DNA of 64,000 nt from Pelagicoccus sp. SDUM812003 (GTDB taxonomy: Bacteria; Verrucomicrobiota; Verrucomicrobiia; Opitutales; Opitutaceae): the NCBI RefSeq assembly GCF_031127815.1, contig NZ_JARXHY010000016.1, forward strand, positions 85,973 to 149,972, given 5' to 3'. The translations under genes were made by a program, and so were the position numbers. The notes under the pieces are model-generated. The model was not told the DNA's origin. It saw only the letters and a program-made list of their open reading frames with translations, and did not search any database. Shown in pieces: positions 36,959 through 44,972 of this stretch (its first letter is position 1; each line of letters begins with the position of its first letter).

Positions 36959-36985
36959 AGGTGGGGCTCGACCTCCGGGCGAGCC
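36959..36985 (+). repeat. REP-like hairpin, GTGG family
   Basis: AGGTGG foot, stem GGCTCG (36965-36970), loop ACCTCCGGG (36971-36979), stem CGAGCC (36980-36985). It is identical in core to copies at 45276 and 49176 and lies 4 nt after the L,D-transpeptidase stop. Confidence 0.75.
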
Positions 36986-37061
36986 GATGGGTCGCTATAA
37001 AAAAAGCAACTCACGCAAACAGCGAATTGCCTCCATCCGATCGCTCTCCAGCCTTTTCGCC

Positions 37062-37868
37062 ATGAAGCCTCTATTTATGGTCCGACTGCTTTCCTGCCTC
37101 CTCGTCCTCGCCTGCGCGATCTGTAACACAAAAGCCGATACAGACATCGAAGTCTTCGCCCCAGCCGCTCAAGCCGTACAAGCGTCGAGCTATCCGGGAG
37201 TCGTTTTCATATTCGACGAAGCCAACCAACGTAGCCTCGCCAGCAACCCGCTGCTTATCGACGACGCTCGCCTTCCAGCCTCCACCTTCAAGATCTTCAG
37301 TTCGCTCGCCGCTCTGCAGACCGGAGTCATCGAAGGACCGGACTCCATCATCGAATGGGATGGCGTCCCCCGCGAGCGTACCGAGCTCAATCGCGATCTC
37401 ACCTTCCGCGAGGCCTTCGCCCTCTCAGCCGTTCCCCATTTTCAACAGCTCGTGCGCCAGATCGGAACCAAACCCATGCAGTCTCTCATCGACGCCGCCC
37501 AGTACGGAAACCAAACCATCAGCGGACGTCCCGACCACTTTTGGCTCAGCGGCGATCTCCGTATCAGTCCGCGCCAGCAAATCGATTTCCTCACCCGTCT
37601 CTACCACGACCAGCTTCCCTCCAAACCCGCCCACATGGCAATGGTCAGAGACATGATGCTCACCGAGTCCGGCGACGGTTTTCAAATCCACGCCAAGACC
37701 GGCCTCACCAAAAGCGACGACGAGCTCTACGTCGGCTGGTGGGTTGGCTGGAAACAAGCCGACAGCGGCCCGATCTTCTTCGCCACCATGCTCTTCTCGC
37801 CAGAAGCCAATAGCGCCTTCTTCGAAGCTCGTAAAACCGTTACCCGCCGAACCCTCGACGCCCTCTAA
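37062..37868 (+). CDS. class D (OXA-type) beta-lactamase
   Basis: 268 residues from ATG 37062, giving a signal peptide (MVRLLSCLLVLACAICNTKA). All class D landmarks are present and in order. These are PASTFKI with the nucleophile Ser and carboxylated Lys, SAVPHFQQL (SxV), a YGN motif, FWLSGDLRIS with the conserved Trp, and HAKTGL (KTG). This enzyme would hydrolyse beta-lactams in the periplasm through a carbamylated lysine. Length is normal for the class. It is likely an intrinsic chromosomal gene, since no insertion sequence or integron feature is seen near it. Substrate range is unknown. Confidence 0.92.
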   Translation: MKPLFMVRLLSCLLVLACAICNTKADTDIEVFAPAAQAVQASSYPGVVFIFDEANQRSLASNPLLIDDARLPASTFKIFSSLAALQTGVIEGPDSIIEWDGVPRERTELNRDLTFREAFALSAVPHFQQLVRQIGTKPMQSLIDAAQYGNQTISGRPDHFWLSGDLRISPRQQIDFLTRLYHDQLPSKPAHMAMVRDMMLTESGDGFQIHAKTGLTKSDDELYVGWWVGWKQADSGPIFFATMLFSPEANSAFFEARKTVTRRTLDAL

Positions 37869-37990
37869 GCAGCTGCGTCACCTCCACCGAGGCAATCGGA
37901 GCCTTGGAACAATAGAACGCCCCCAAACACGGGCTTCCCGTCCCCGCGTGCGCCCAACGGCAGATCGCTCCCCGCGGCCCGAATTTACCA

Positions 37991-38020
37991 TCGACCTATT
38001 CGATTAAGTTTCCTTATAAA
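37991..38020 (+). promoter_or_regulatory. putative promoter of the DUF3570-apbE operon
   Basis: TCGACC (37991-37996), 18-nt spacer, TATAAA (38015-38020), 73 nt before the DUF3570 start codon. The surrounding 38000-38090 stretch is notably AT-rich. Read by eye only. Confidence 0.35.
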
Positions 38021-38092
38021 ACTCATAAGCATCAGAATCCAACAGGGTTCTCGCTACGTAAAAACTAAGAGAACTCACCTACCTTATCTAAC

Positions 38093-39265
38093 ATGCAGCT
38101 AGAAGCGACCTGCATCCCGCATCGTTCGATGCTATCTCGGGCCCTCTTGTTGGGGCTCACCCTCCAGCTCGCCTCGCCTCGCTCGGCCCGCGCGGAGGAC
38201 AGGCTGGAGTACAAGTGGCAGGACTACGCGGAAGACGACGGCCGCATCCGCGTCAAATCCCACTACCTCTTCGCTCAGAAGGAGATAAACACTTTCACCA
38301 CTGCTCGCTTTCAAGGCGTGGTGGACGCCATTGCGGGAGCGACGCCCACTGGCGTTCCTGCCGACGAAGACTCGGGAGAGCTTCCGCTCTCCGACCTGGT
38401 GGAGGAACGCGAGGCTGGCGCCTTCAGTCTCGAGTACCGGCCCGGCGAAACGATTCTCGGCTTCGAGTACGCTCGCAGCGACGAGGACGACTACCTCTCG
38501 AACAGCTACACGATTCGCTATTCGCGGTACCTAAACAAACGAAACACCACCCTGCGCACCGCGTATTCGTTTATCGACGACGACATCACCCCTCCCGCAA
38601 TCGATCCGCAGAAGAAGGAGTCCCACGAGTTTCTCTTCGGAATCGCCCAGCTGCTCGATCCGAAAACCACTCTCAGCATCGATCTAACCTACAGCGACAT
38701 CGACGGGTATCTCACCGACCCATACAAGCAGGTTCTCAAGGACATCGAGATCGTGAACGGGCTCACGCTTCCGCTCATCTTCGCTGAGCGAAGGCCCGAA
38801 AAACGCGAGCGATACATTTTTCAGACCAATGCCAAGCGGTATTTCGACACTCTCGATGCCAGCCTCGACGCGACGTATCGATTCTTTGACGACAACTGGG
38901 ACATAGAAAGCCACACCCTCGACCTCGCCTGGTACCAGAAGCTTGGGGAGAAATGGACCCTACGGCCGCATTTGCGATACTACCGCCAATCCGCCGCCGA
39001 ATTTTACAGTCCCGACCTGAACCAGACCGACATCATTCCGGAAAGCTCCCCCGGCCCTGACACGCCCTTCTACTCTTCCGACTATCGGCTCTCGTCGCTC
39101 TCCTCTCTCACCTACGGCCTCAAGGCCATCTACCAGCTAAGCGAATGGGCGACGCTCGACCTCAACTTCGAGCGTTACGACATGTCAGGCGAAGACGAAC
39201 TGACCTCGCCCCAAGCCTACCCCGACGCTTCGATCTTCACCGTTGGCGTATCCATATCGAAATGA
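38093..39265 (+). CDS. DUF3570 outer-membrane-type protein with a flavinylation-like motif
   Basis: 390 residues with a signal peptide (about 14-35, ALLLGLTLQLASPRSARA). The rest alternates in beta-barrel fashion and ends in VGVSISK. Near the mature N-terminus the motif D78-A-I-A-G-A-T84 followed by PTG matches the pattern DxxSGAT that ApbE modifies with FMN in NqrC and RnfG. The very next gene encodes ApbE, with a 4-nt overlap. DUF3570 proteins commonly travel with ApbE and DUF4266. I infer that this protein may carry FMN on Thr84; this is not established for this family to my knowledge. Confidence 0.8.
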   Translation: MQLEATCIPHRSMLSRALLLGLTLQLASPRSARAEDRLEYKWQDYAEDDGRIRVKSHYLFAQKEINTFTTARFQGVVDAIAGATPTGVPADEDSGELPLSDLVEEREAGAFSLEYRPGETILGFEYARSDEDDYLSNSYTIRYSRYLNKRNTTLRTAYSFIDDDITPPAIDPQKKESHEFLFGIAQLLDPKTTLSIDLTYSDIDGYLTDPYKQVLKDIEIVNGLTLPLIFAERRPEKRERYIFQTNAKRYFDTLDASLDATYRFFDDNWDIESHTLDLAWYQKLGEKWTLRPHLRYYRQSAAEFYSPDLNQTDIIPESSPGPDTPFYSSDYRLSSLSSLTYGLKAIYQLSEWATLDLNFERYDMSGEDELTSPQAYPDASIFTVGVSISK

Positions 39266-40266
39266 CAACGACCAGCCAATCCCCCAAGCTGGCGACAGCC
39301 CGACTTCGCTACACCCCCGAGACGCAGCTCTATGACCTGTCGTTCAAGGCCATGGGCACTCTGTGCCGAATCCTCTTCCAAGCCTCCGACAACGAACACG
39401 CCAGCGTTTTCGCGCAATCCGCCTACCAGTGGGTTTCACACTTCGAGTCCAAGTATTCGCGCTTCCTTCCCCACAGTCTCATCTCTCAAATCAACGCTTC
39501 CGCTGGCCGCTCAGCCGTCGCGCTCGATCGCGAGGCAAGCCAGCTGCTCGACCTGGCAGGGGCCATCGCCAGCTCAACGAACGGATTGATCGACGCCACC
39601 AGCCTTCCGCTGATACGGCTATGGGACTATCACCTCAAAGACCGGAAACCGCCGACCGAAAGCCAGATCGAGCAAGCTCGGGAGCTGGTCGGATGGGACA
39701 AGGTAAACAAGTGGAGCGACGCCATCGAGCTCACCGTTCCCGGGATGGCCCTCGACCTTGGCGGATTCGGCAAGGAATGGGCTGTGGACCGAGTCGCCGA
39801 ACTGGCGGTGGCCCATGGGATACGAAACGGCCTCGTCGATTTCGGTCGTGATATCCGCGTTTTGGGTACGCCGCCAAACCGGCCTGCCTGGCACGTGGCT
39901 ATCGAAGACCCCAATACGCCACAAATTCCCTACGCTTCCCTCGCGGCCACGGACATGGCCATCGCGACTTCGAACAATTCGATTCGAAAATTCACGTATC
40001 AAGGAAAACAGTACGGCCACATCATCGATCCACGAACCGGACGACCCGCCGATACCCGAACGCGTTCTGCCACCGTCATCGCAGCGTCAGCCCTCCAGGC
40101 CGGACTGCTAGCCACACAGTCCATGATGCTCTCCCCTGAGGCGGCCTTCGAGCGGATCGAAGAGGACTTCGGGTCCGAAGGCATTCTGCTTTTGCCCAAC
40201 AAGGAGATGATCACCTCCGGAGCCTACCAGACGCTCGTATTCGACCCCAATCAGACACAGCCATGA
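39262..40266 (+). CDS. apbE: ApbE-type FAD:protein FMN transferase
   Basis: 334 residues from ATG 39262, overlapping the DUF3570 stop. ApbE marks are FKAMGTLCRILF, ALDLGGFGKEWAVDRV, and GHIIDPRTGRPAD, which holds the metal and flavin contact. The protein moves FMN from FAD onto a Thr or Ser of a target protein outside the cytoplasm. No clear signal peptide or lipobox is visible at this start, unlike many ApbE proteins. The gene is translationally coupled on both sides, to DUF3570 and to DUF4266. Confidence 0.93.
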   Translation: MTTTSQSPKLATARLRYTPETQLYDLSFKAMGTLCRILFQASDNEHASVFAQSAYQWVSHFESKYSRFLPHSLISQINASAGRSAVALDREASQLLDLAGAIASSTNGLIDATSLPLIRLWDYHLKDRKPPTESQIEQARELVGWDKVNKWSDAIELTVPGMALDLGGFGKEWAVDRVAELAVAHGIRNGLVDFGRDIRVLGTPPNRPAWHVAIEDPNTPQIPYASLAATDMAIATSNNSIRKFTYQGKQYGHIIDPRTGRPADTRTRSATVIAASALQAGLLATQSMMLSPEAAFERIEEDFGSEGILLLPNKEMITSGAYQTLVFDPNQTQP

Positions 40267-40490
40267 CCACTCGCCCCCTCATTCTTCGTCTCTCTCTTCT
40301 CTTCGCTCTGCTCGCGGGACTCGCGGGCTGCGCCTCCGTAGAGCCTTGGGAGAAAGCCCGCTTCGCCGACTACACCATGCGCGAGGATCGCGACCCGCTC
40401 GAGGACGCCATGACTAGCCACATTCACTTCTCGCGCGAAGCCACCCATGGAGGCGGCGGGCTCGGCGGCGGCGGTTGCGGCTGCAACTGA
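40263..40490 (+). CDS. DUF4266 small lipoprotein with Gly/Cys tail
   Basis: 75 residues. The signal peptide ends at the lipobox LAGCAS (Cys about 23). The mature protein begins SVEPWEKARFADYTM and ends in a striking Gly-rich tail finishing GGGGCGCN. This tail is the hallmark of DUF4266, which is found beside DUF3570 and ApbE in many Gram-negatives. The two terminal cysteines may bind a metal or a cofactor, but this is inference. The start overlaps the apbE stop (ATGA). Confidence 0.88.
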   Translation: MTTRPLILRLSLLFALLAGLAGCASVEPWEKARFADYTMREDRDPLEDAMTSHIHFSREATHGGGGLGGGGCGCN

Positions 40491-40533
40491 CCTTCCCCGA
40501 GCCCCCACTCGCTAACCTTCAACGGAACGCCCC

Positions 40534-41610
40534 ATGAACAAATACGCTCCAAGCCTTTTCAAGCTCGCTTCCTGGAGAGCCAACACCGCCCTTATCGCCC
40601 TCATCACGCTGCTACAGAAAAGCCCGGTGATACAAGCGCTGACCAAGCTCGACCGTTCGGTCCTAGCCCCCTTGGCTCGCATCACGCAAAAGGCCACCGT
40701 CGCCATCGCCGGACTAGGCTCCTACCAGGCGATCAGCGGCGCCACCACTGCCGTCTACGTCACCAATCCCGAGGCCCCGGTCAGCGCTAACCGTGGCGAA
40801 CCCTTCAGTCTCACGTTCTCAGTGCAGAACACCATGGCCAGAGCCTCCTCATGGTCCGTGAGCGGAGTTGTTCCAGAAGGGCTCGCGGTGAGCGGCTCCC
40901 AAGGAGAGCCGATGATCGACGGCACGTACTTCAACGCGGAGTTCGGGCTCATTTCGGGCACTCCCACCGTAGCGGGCGCCTTCACCATCTTTCTCAAGCC
41001 CTGGCGCGACGCCGAAATGTCAGGACCCACCGCGGAGGCCTACGAACTCGTCATCACAATCAATTCGGACAACAACTCGCCAATCCTCGACGCCCCGATC
41101 GAAGACCAAAGCGCGACGACCGGGCAAAGCTTCAGCCTCGACATCTCCGCCAGCTTCTCCGATCCCGACCCCAACGACGAGCTGAGCTATTCTGCCGAGC
41201 AAACAGATGGAAGCGACCTTCCAGACTGGCTCTCAATCACTCCCTCGACAGGCGTGCTCTCAGGCACGCCGAGCGCGAACGACGTCGGAGCCGTCCTCAT
41301 CCGCGTCACTGCCTCCGACGGCGAGCTGAGCGCCGAGGACGAGTTTTCCCTTAGCGTGACCGAACCCATCGACCTCGTCGCAACCGATCTCGTTTTGGAA
41401 CGCATTGGAAACACCCTGCTGGCCAAATGGTCCATCGTGGACGGACTGTTCTACACCCTCGAAATGACCAGCAACCCGATCGACCCTCAAAGCTGGGCCC
41501 CGCTTGAAACGGACGTTATCACCGAAAACGACCAGCAACGCGCCGAACTCGAGCTCGGCTCCCTGCCCGATTCCATCTTCTTGCGCGTCTCTACCAGCGA
41601 CACCGACTAA
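40534..41610 (+). CDS. Ig-like/cadherin-type repeat protein
   Basis: 358 residues. The first 70 residues are hydrophobic and basic, without an obvious cleavage site. Two putative Ig (He_PIG/CADG) repeats follow (about 80-170 and 180-275). They are marked by GEPFSLTFSV, LISGTPTVAGAFTIFL, GQSFSLDISASFSDPDPNDELSY and VLSGTPSANDVGAVLIRVTASDGE. A last beta domain ends the protein. Such domains mediate binding to carbohydrates or proteins in verrucomicrobial surface proteins. It starts 43 nt after DUF4266 and may belong to that operon. Role unknown. Confidence 0.7.
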   Translation: MNKYAPSLFKLASWRANTALIALITLLQKSPVIQALTKLDRSVLAPLARITQKATVAIAGLGSYQAISGATTAVYVTNPEAPVSANRGEPFSLTFSVQNTMARASSWSVSGVVPEGLAVSGSQGEPMIDGTYFNAEFGLISGTPTVAGAFTIFLKPWRDAEMSGPTAEAYELVITINSDNNSPILDAPIEDQSATTGQSFSLDISASFSDPDPNDELSYSAEQTDGSDLPDWLSITPSTGVLSGTPSANDVGAVLIRVTASDGELSAEDEFSLSVTEPIDLVATDLVLERIGNTLLAKWSIVDGLFYTLEMTSNPIDPQSWAPLETDVITENDQQRAELELGSLPDSIFLRVSTSDTD

Positions 41611-41617
41611 ACGGTCA

Positions 41618-41648
41618 AGGTAGGGCACGACCTCTAGACGAACCCTAC
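41618..41648 (+). repeat. degenerate REP-like hairpin, GTGG family
   Basis: AGGTAGGGCACG, loop ACCTCTAGA, CGAACCCTAC. The outer six bases GTAGGG/CCCTAC pair and two inner pairs are lost. Confidence 0.5.
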
Positions 41649-41673
41649 TTTCCCACTCCGTCACGAATCCTCC

Positions 41674-41706
41674 GTCGCGTTCTTTGCGTTCATCGTGGTC
41701 AAAAAA
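41674..41706 (+). repeat. 9-nt periodic intergenic repeat
   Basis: TCGCGTTCT, TTGCGTTCA and TCGTGGTCA stand head to tail, followed by AAAAA. It belongs to the family also seen at 43931, 44921, 45392 and 49267. Confidence 0.6.
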
Positions 41707-41778
41707 TCGCACGCCTTTTCCCTCGCCCCCTCGCGTCCAATTCTCATCTACTAGCGGCGTCCAAACGAAACGTCGCCC

Positions 41779-43884
41779 ATGATTTCTCCCAACGATCGCG
41801 AAAGCGCCCAGTCCTCCGTCTTCCTGCCGGACCTGGTCGCCCGCATCTTCAAGGAGGGCGGCTGGCTGCAAAGCGCCATGGGCTTGGAGCATCGTCCCCA
41901 GCAGGAGCAGATGGCCCGCTCAGTGGCCGCGGGTATGCATCTCGACGAACCGCTGATCTTCGAAGCGGGCACTGGCGTGGGCAAGAGCCTGGCCTACCTG
42001 TTGCCGGGCATCATCCATGCCACCGAGACCCAGCGCCCCTGCGTCATCTCCTCCAACACCATCGCCCTGCAAGAGCAACTGGAGCAAAAGGACCTCAAAA
42101 TCTGTCGCAACCTCTTCGGCTCAATCCCCCAGCTGGAGAAGTACGCCGAATTCAAATCCGCCGTGCTGGTGGGAAAAGGAAACTACCTCTGCCCCACCCG
42201 CCTGGCCAACGCGGTGCGCAACAAGACCGAGCTCTTCCCCACCGACGAGTTCGAGGAGCTGCAACGCATCGCCGCTTGGGCCGAGTACACCAAGACCGGT
42301 CTGCGCCAGGAGCTCAACCCGCAGCCGAGCTGGGAAGTCTGGGAACAGGTCAACGCCGAAGGCTCGGCCTGCAACCGCAAGAACTGCTCCCACGAAAGCT
42401 GCCACTACCAGCGGGCCCGGGCGGAAATCCGCAAGGCCCAGATCGTCATCGTCAACCACAGCCTGCTCTTCGCCCTCATCAACGCGGGCGGCCTGGCTCC
42501 CGGGGCCAAGGGCATCCTTTTGCCGGACGACTTTCTGGTCATCGACGAAGGCCACACCACCGCCGAGGTCGCCACCGAGCACTTCGGGGCCCGCATCAGC
42601 TCCTACGGCCTGGATCGCCAGTTGAAGATCCTCTTCAACCCGAAGCGCAAGAAGGGCATGATCTCCAAGTTCGCCTACCCGCAGCAGATCCAGGCCATCA
42701 TCGACGCCCAGGAAGCCGCCCAGGAGTTCTTCGGCTACCTCATCGCCACCTATCTCGCTAAACGCCCCGTCGTCCGCATATCGGAGGAAGGCTGGTGCGA
42801 ACCCACAATAATCGCTCCTCTGCGAGCCGCCGTGCAAACCATGGACTCCATTCTCTCCAAGATCGAGGACGGTCCCATGCACGACGAGCTCAAGGACCAG
42901 CGCGGACGCCTGCATAGTTATTACGCCAACATCAACCGCTTCATCGGCCTAGCCGAGGAAGACCACGTGCATTGGTTGGAAAAAAGCGGCCGCCACGGGC
43001 ACATCTGTACCCTGCGCACCGCCCCCATCGACATCGCCCCCTACCTGCGCGAGGAGCTCTTCAATAAGGAGATCTCCGTCACCCTAACCAGCGCCACCTT
43101 GTCCATCGCCCGCGACATGAAGCCCTTCCAGCTCAAGGTGGGGGCTGAGCACGAGCAGGCCGAGAGCGTCGATTCGCCTTTCGATTACGAAAACCATACC
43201 CGCATCTACGTCGCCACCGACGTGCCCGCTCCCTCGCCCCAGGACGCCAGTCGCTCCGTCGAAGTCCTCACCGACTACGTCCGCTTCTGCGTATCCAAAG
43301 TTTCAGGAGGCAGCCTGGTTCTCTTCACCAGCTACGCGGTGCTGAAACAAGTCGCCGCCGCTCTCGAGACCGAATTCCAAGCCGCCGGCCGCCCCTTCTT
43401 CGCCCAAGGCCAAGGCCTCTCCCGCAGCGACATCACCGCCGCCTTCCGCGAAGCTGGAAACGGAGTGCTCTTCGGCACGGAAAGCTTCTGGACCGGCGTC
43501 GACGTGCCCGGGCCCGCCCTTTCCCAAGTCATCATCACGCGCCTCCCCTTCGACGTCCCAACCCATCCAATCACCGAAGCGAAATCTGAATACATCAAGG
43601 AACGCGGCGGCCATCCCTTTTCCGACCTCACCCTACCCGAAGCCCTAGTCCGCTTCCGTCAAGGCATCGGCCGACTCATTCGCACCAAGGACGACAAAGG
43701 CCTCATCACCGTATTGGACTCTCGGATACTCCAGAAAAGCTACGGTCGCCAATTCCTGCAAAGCCTGCCCAAGCAAAAATTCATCCGCATCAGCCAAGCC
43801 GACCGTGAAGCCCGCTTCGTCGATATAAACGAATCGCTCCCCAGCCGCCGCGACCTCGGGAACGAACCACCTATGACGAGATGA
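41779..43884 (+). CDS. dinG: DinG-type iron-sulfur DNA helicase
   Basis: 701 residues, superfamily 2, XPD-like. Walker A is in FEAGTGVGKSLAYLLP and the DEAH-equivalent reads VIDEGHTTAE. Four cysteines (one in NYLCPTRL, three in CNRKNCSHESCHY) mark the 4Fe-4S domain. The C-terminal half has GVLFGTESFWTGVDVPGPALSQVII and the arginine-finger block RFRQGIGRLIRTKDDKG. DinG unwinds R-loops, forks and G4 DNA. The DEGH variant of the helicase motif is unusual but occurs in the family. The gene is isolated. Confidence 0.9.
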   Translation: MISPNDRESAQSSVFLPDLVARIFKEGGWLQSAMGLEHRPQQEQMARSVAAGMHLDEPLIFEAGTGVGKSLAYLLPGIIHATETQRPCVISSNTIALQEQLEQKDLKICRNLFGSIPQLEKYAEFKSAVLVGKGNYLCPTRLANAVRNKTELFPTDEFEELQRIAAWAEYTKTGLRQELNPQPSWEVWEQVNAEGSACNRKNCSHESCHYQRARAEIRKAQIVIVNHSLLFALINAGGLAPGAKGILLPDDFLVIDEGHTTAEVATEHFGARISSYGLDRQLKILFNPKRKKGMISKFAYPQQIQAIIDAQEAAQEFFGYLIATYLAKRPVVRISEEGWCEPTIIAPLRAAVQTMDSILSKIEDGPMHDELKDQRGRLHSYYANINRFIGLAEEDHVHWLEKSGRHGHICTLRTAPIDIAPYLREELFNKEISVTLTSATLSIARDMKPFQLKVGAEHEQAESVDSPFDYENHTRIYVATDVPAPSPQDASRSVEVLTDYVRFCVSKVSGGSLVLFTSYAVLKQVAAALETEFQAAGRPFFAQGQGLSRSDITAAFREAGNGVLFGTESFWTGVDVPGPALSQVIITRLPFDVPTHPITEAKSEYIKERGGHPFSDLTLPEALVRFRQGIGRLIRTKDDKGLITVLDSRILQKSYGRQFLQSLPKQKFIRISQADREARFVDINESLPSRRDLGNEPPMTR

Positions 43885-43930
43885 GAACCGCTCCCGAATT
43901 CCACTAATCTTCACGAATTATCCTCAAAAC

Positions 43931-43960
43931 GATTCGAGTCGATTCGTGTCATTCGTGGGA
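43931..43960 (+). repeat. ATTCG-periodic intergenic repeat
   Basis: ATTCGAG, three bases, ATTCGTG, two bases, ATTCGTGGG. The copy at 44921-44950 keeps the same blocks and spacings. It lies downstream of dinG and 25 bp from the 3' end of the HTH gene. Confidence 0.65.
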
Positions 43961-43984
43961 AGAACCATTCCCACCGCGGTGCCA

Positions 43985-44191
43985 TCATTCTTCCTCGTAA
44001 TCCAGCAAATCCCCCGGCTTACACTCCAACGCCGCGCAGATCGCCTCCAGCGTCGAAAACCGCACCGCCTTCGCCTTCCCCGTTTTCAGAATCGAAAGAT
44101 TCGCCAAGGTCAGCCCCACTCGCTCTGCCAGCTCCGTCAGCGACATGCCCTTCTCGCGCATTCGCTCGTCCAACTTCACACGTATCGGCAT
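43985..44191 (-). CDS. XRE-family HTH regulator (YozG-like)
   Basis: 68 residues, essentially one helix-turn-helix: MRKEKGMSLTELAERVGL-type sequence (here REKGMSLTELAERVGLTLANLS), then TLEAICAALECKPGDLLDY. Such small regulators are regularly paired with a DUF2975 membrane protein, as here; its gene begins 4 nt after that gene's stop. It is likely an autoregulator that binds the twin inverted repeats at 44837 and 44877 in front of the operon. The signal sensed by the pair is unknown. Confidence 0.9.
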   Translation of the reverse strand: MPIRVKLDERMREKGMSLTELAERVGLTLANLSILKTGKAKAVRFSTLEAICAALECKPGDLLDYEEE

Positions 44192-44194
44192 AGC

Positions 44195-44836
44195 TTATAC
44201 AGTGAGCTCCTGTTCCTCGCGCATCCTCGTTCCCTGTCGAAACACTTCCGAAAGAACCAGCACGCACATGCCAGCGATCAGCTGAATGAAGTCCAAGGAG
44301 AGACGACCATCGAGATCGAAGCCCTTGGTTACGAAGGTCGCATCCGCGTATCCATAAACGACTAACTCGCTAATCGCTTCGGCAAAGGTCGCGATGATCA
44401 ATATCAGCCCGATCCACCGAACCCGCTTGGCATTCGATTCCACAAACGGGTCCCCCGCGTACACCGTCTTCATAATCTCCCTCAACTGCTTCACAAGAGG
44501 CAGAAACAGAGCCAGAACGATCGCGGCAAAGAAAAGCGCCAAGACCATCATCCTTACTTTCACTTCCAGCGAATCGAGAGGAAAGTGAAACATCAAAACC
44601 GTTCCCTCCTCGAAGCTCACTCTTCCTTCCCTTCCGTCCTTGTCGAAGACCTTCAATCCCGAGGTATCCACATTGGAGGCAGCAGCGAAGTAGCTAATCT
44701 CTGCCGACGAGCCGTCACTCGCCAATACTTCCACCGAAATGGCCAGAAGGAACAAAATCACCAAAACAATCGCTCCCCACCAACAGAACCCGAGGACGAA
44801 ATTAAGTAGCCGAAAGGAAAGAGGTCGTGCATCCAT
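44195..44836 (-). CDS. DUF2975 membrane protein
   Basis: 213 residues with four hydrophobic segments (about 13-36, 98-118, 143-163 and 180-197). A periplasmic loop of about 55 residues lies between the first two. The pattern LPLVKQLREIMKTVYAGDPFVESNAKRVRWIG is typical of DUF2975. Proteins of this kind sit with a small XRE regulator and are thought to form a sensory or membrane-quality module, but no function is proven. Its start codon directly abuts an inverted repeat, so expression is probably repressed by the downstream HTH protein. Confidence 0.85.
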   Translation of the reverse strand: MDARPLSFRLLNFVLGFCWWGAIVLVILFLLAISVEVLASDGSSAEISYFAAASNVDTSGLKVFDKDGREGRVSFEEGTVLMFHFPLDSLEVKVRMMVLALFFAAIVLALFLPLVKQLREIMKTVYAGDPFVESNAKRVRWIGLILIIATFAEAISELVVYGYADATFVTKGFDLDGRLSLDFIQLIAGMCVLVLSEVFRQGTRMREEQELTV

Positions 44837-44853
44837 TTATCGTTTTTCGATAA
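44837..44853 (-). promoter_or_regulatory. operator 1 of the DUF2975-HTH operon
   Basis: TTATCG (44837-44842), TTTTT, CGATAA (44848-44853) immediately upstream of the ATG. It is nearly the same as operator 2, with centres 41 bp apart, about four helical turns. Confidence 0.65.
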
Positions 44854-44876
44854 TAACCCCCGCCGCGTCAACAACT

Positions 44877-44895
44877 TTTATCGTTTCTCGATAAA
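44877..44895 (-). promoter_or_regulatory. operator 2 of the DUF2975-HTH operon
   Basis: TTTATCG (44877-44883), TTTCT, CGATAAA (44889-44895), a 7-bp inverted repeat. Between the operators, on the minus strand, lies a TTGACG that could be the -35. Confidence 0.65.
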
Positions 44896-44920
44896 TTTCA
44901 TCTCCCTTTCGATCTGTACC

Positions 44921-44950
44921 TATTCGAGAAAATTCGTGCAATTCGTGGGC
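44921..44950 (+). repeat. ATTCG-periodic intergenic repeat
   Basis: ATTCGAG, three bases, ATTCGTG, two bases, ATTCGTGGG, matching the copy at 43931 in block order and spacing. It ends 22 bp before the TPR gene. Confidence 0.65.
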
Positions 44951-44972
44951 GACTCATTTCCCTCGTACCACC

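Noticed and set aside
38132..38314. Antisense frame at the start of the DUF3570 gene
   Set aside because: Short shadow frame with no supporting signals; the sense strand has a signal peptide and coupled downstream genes.
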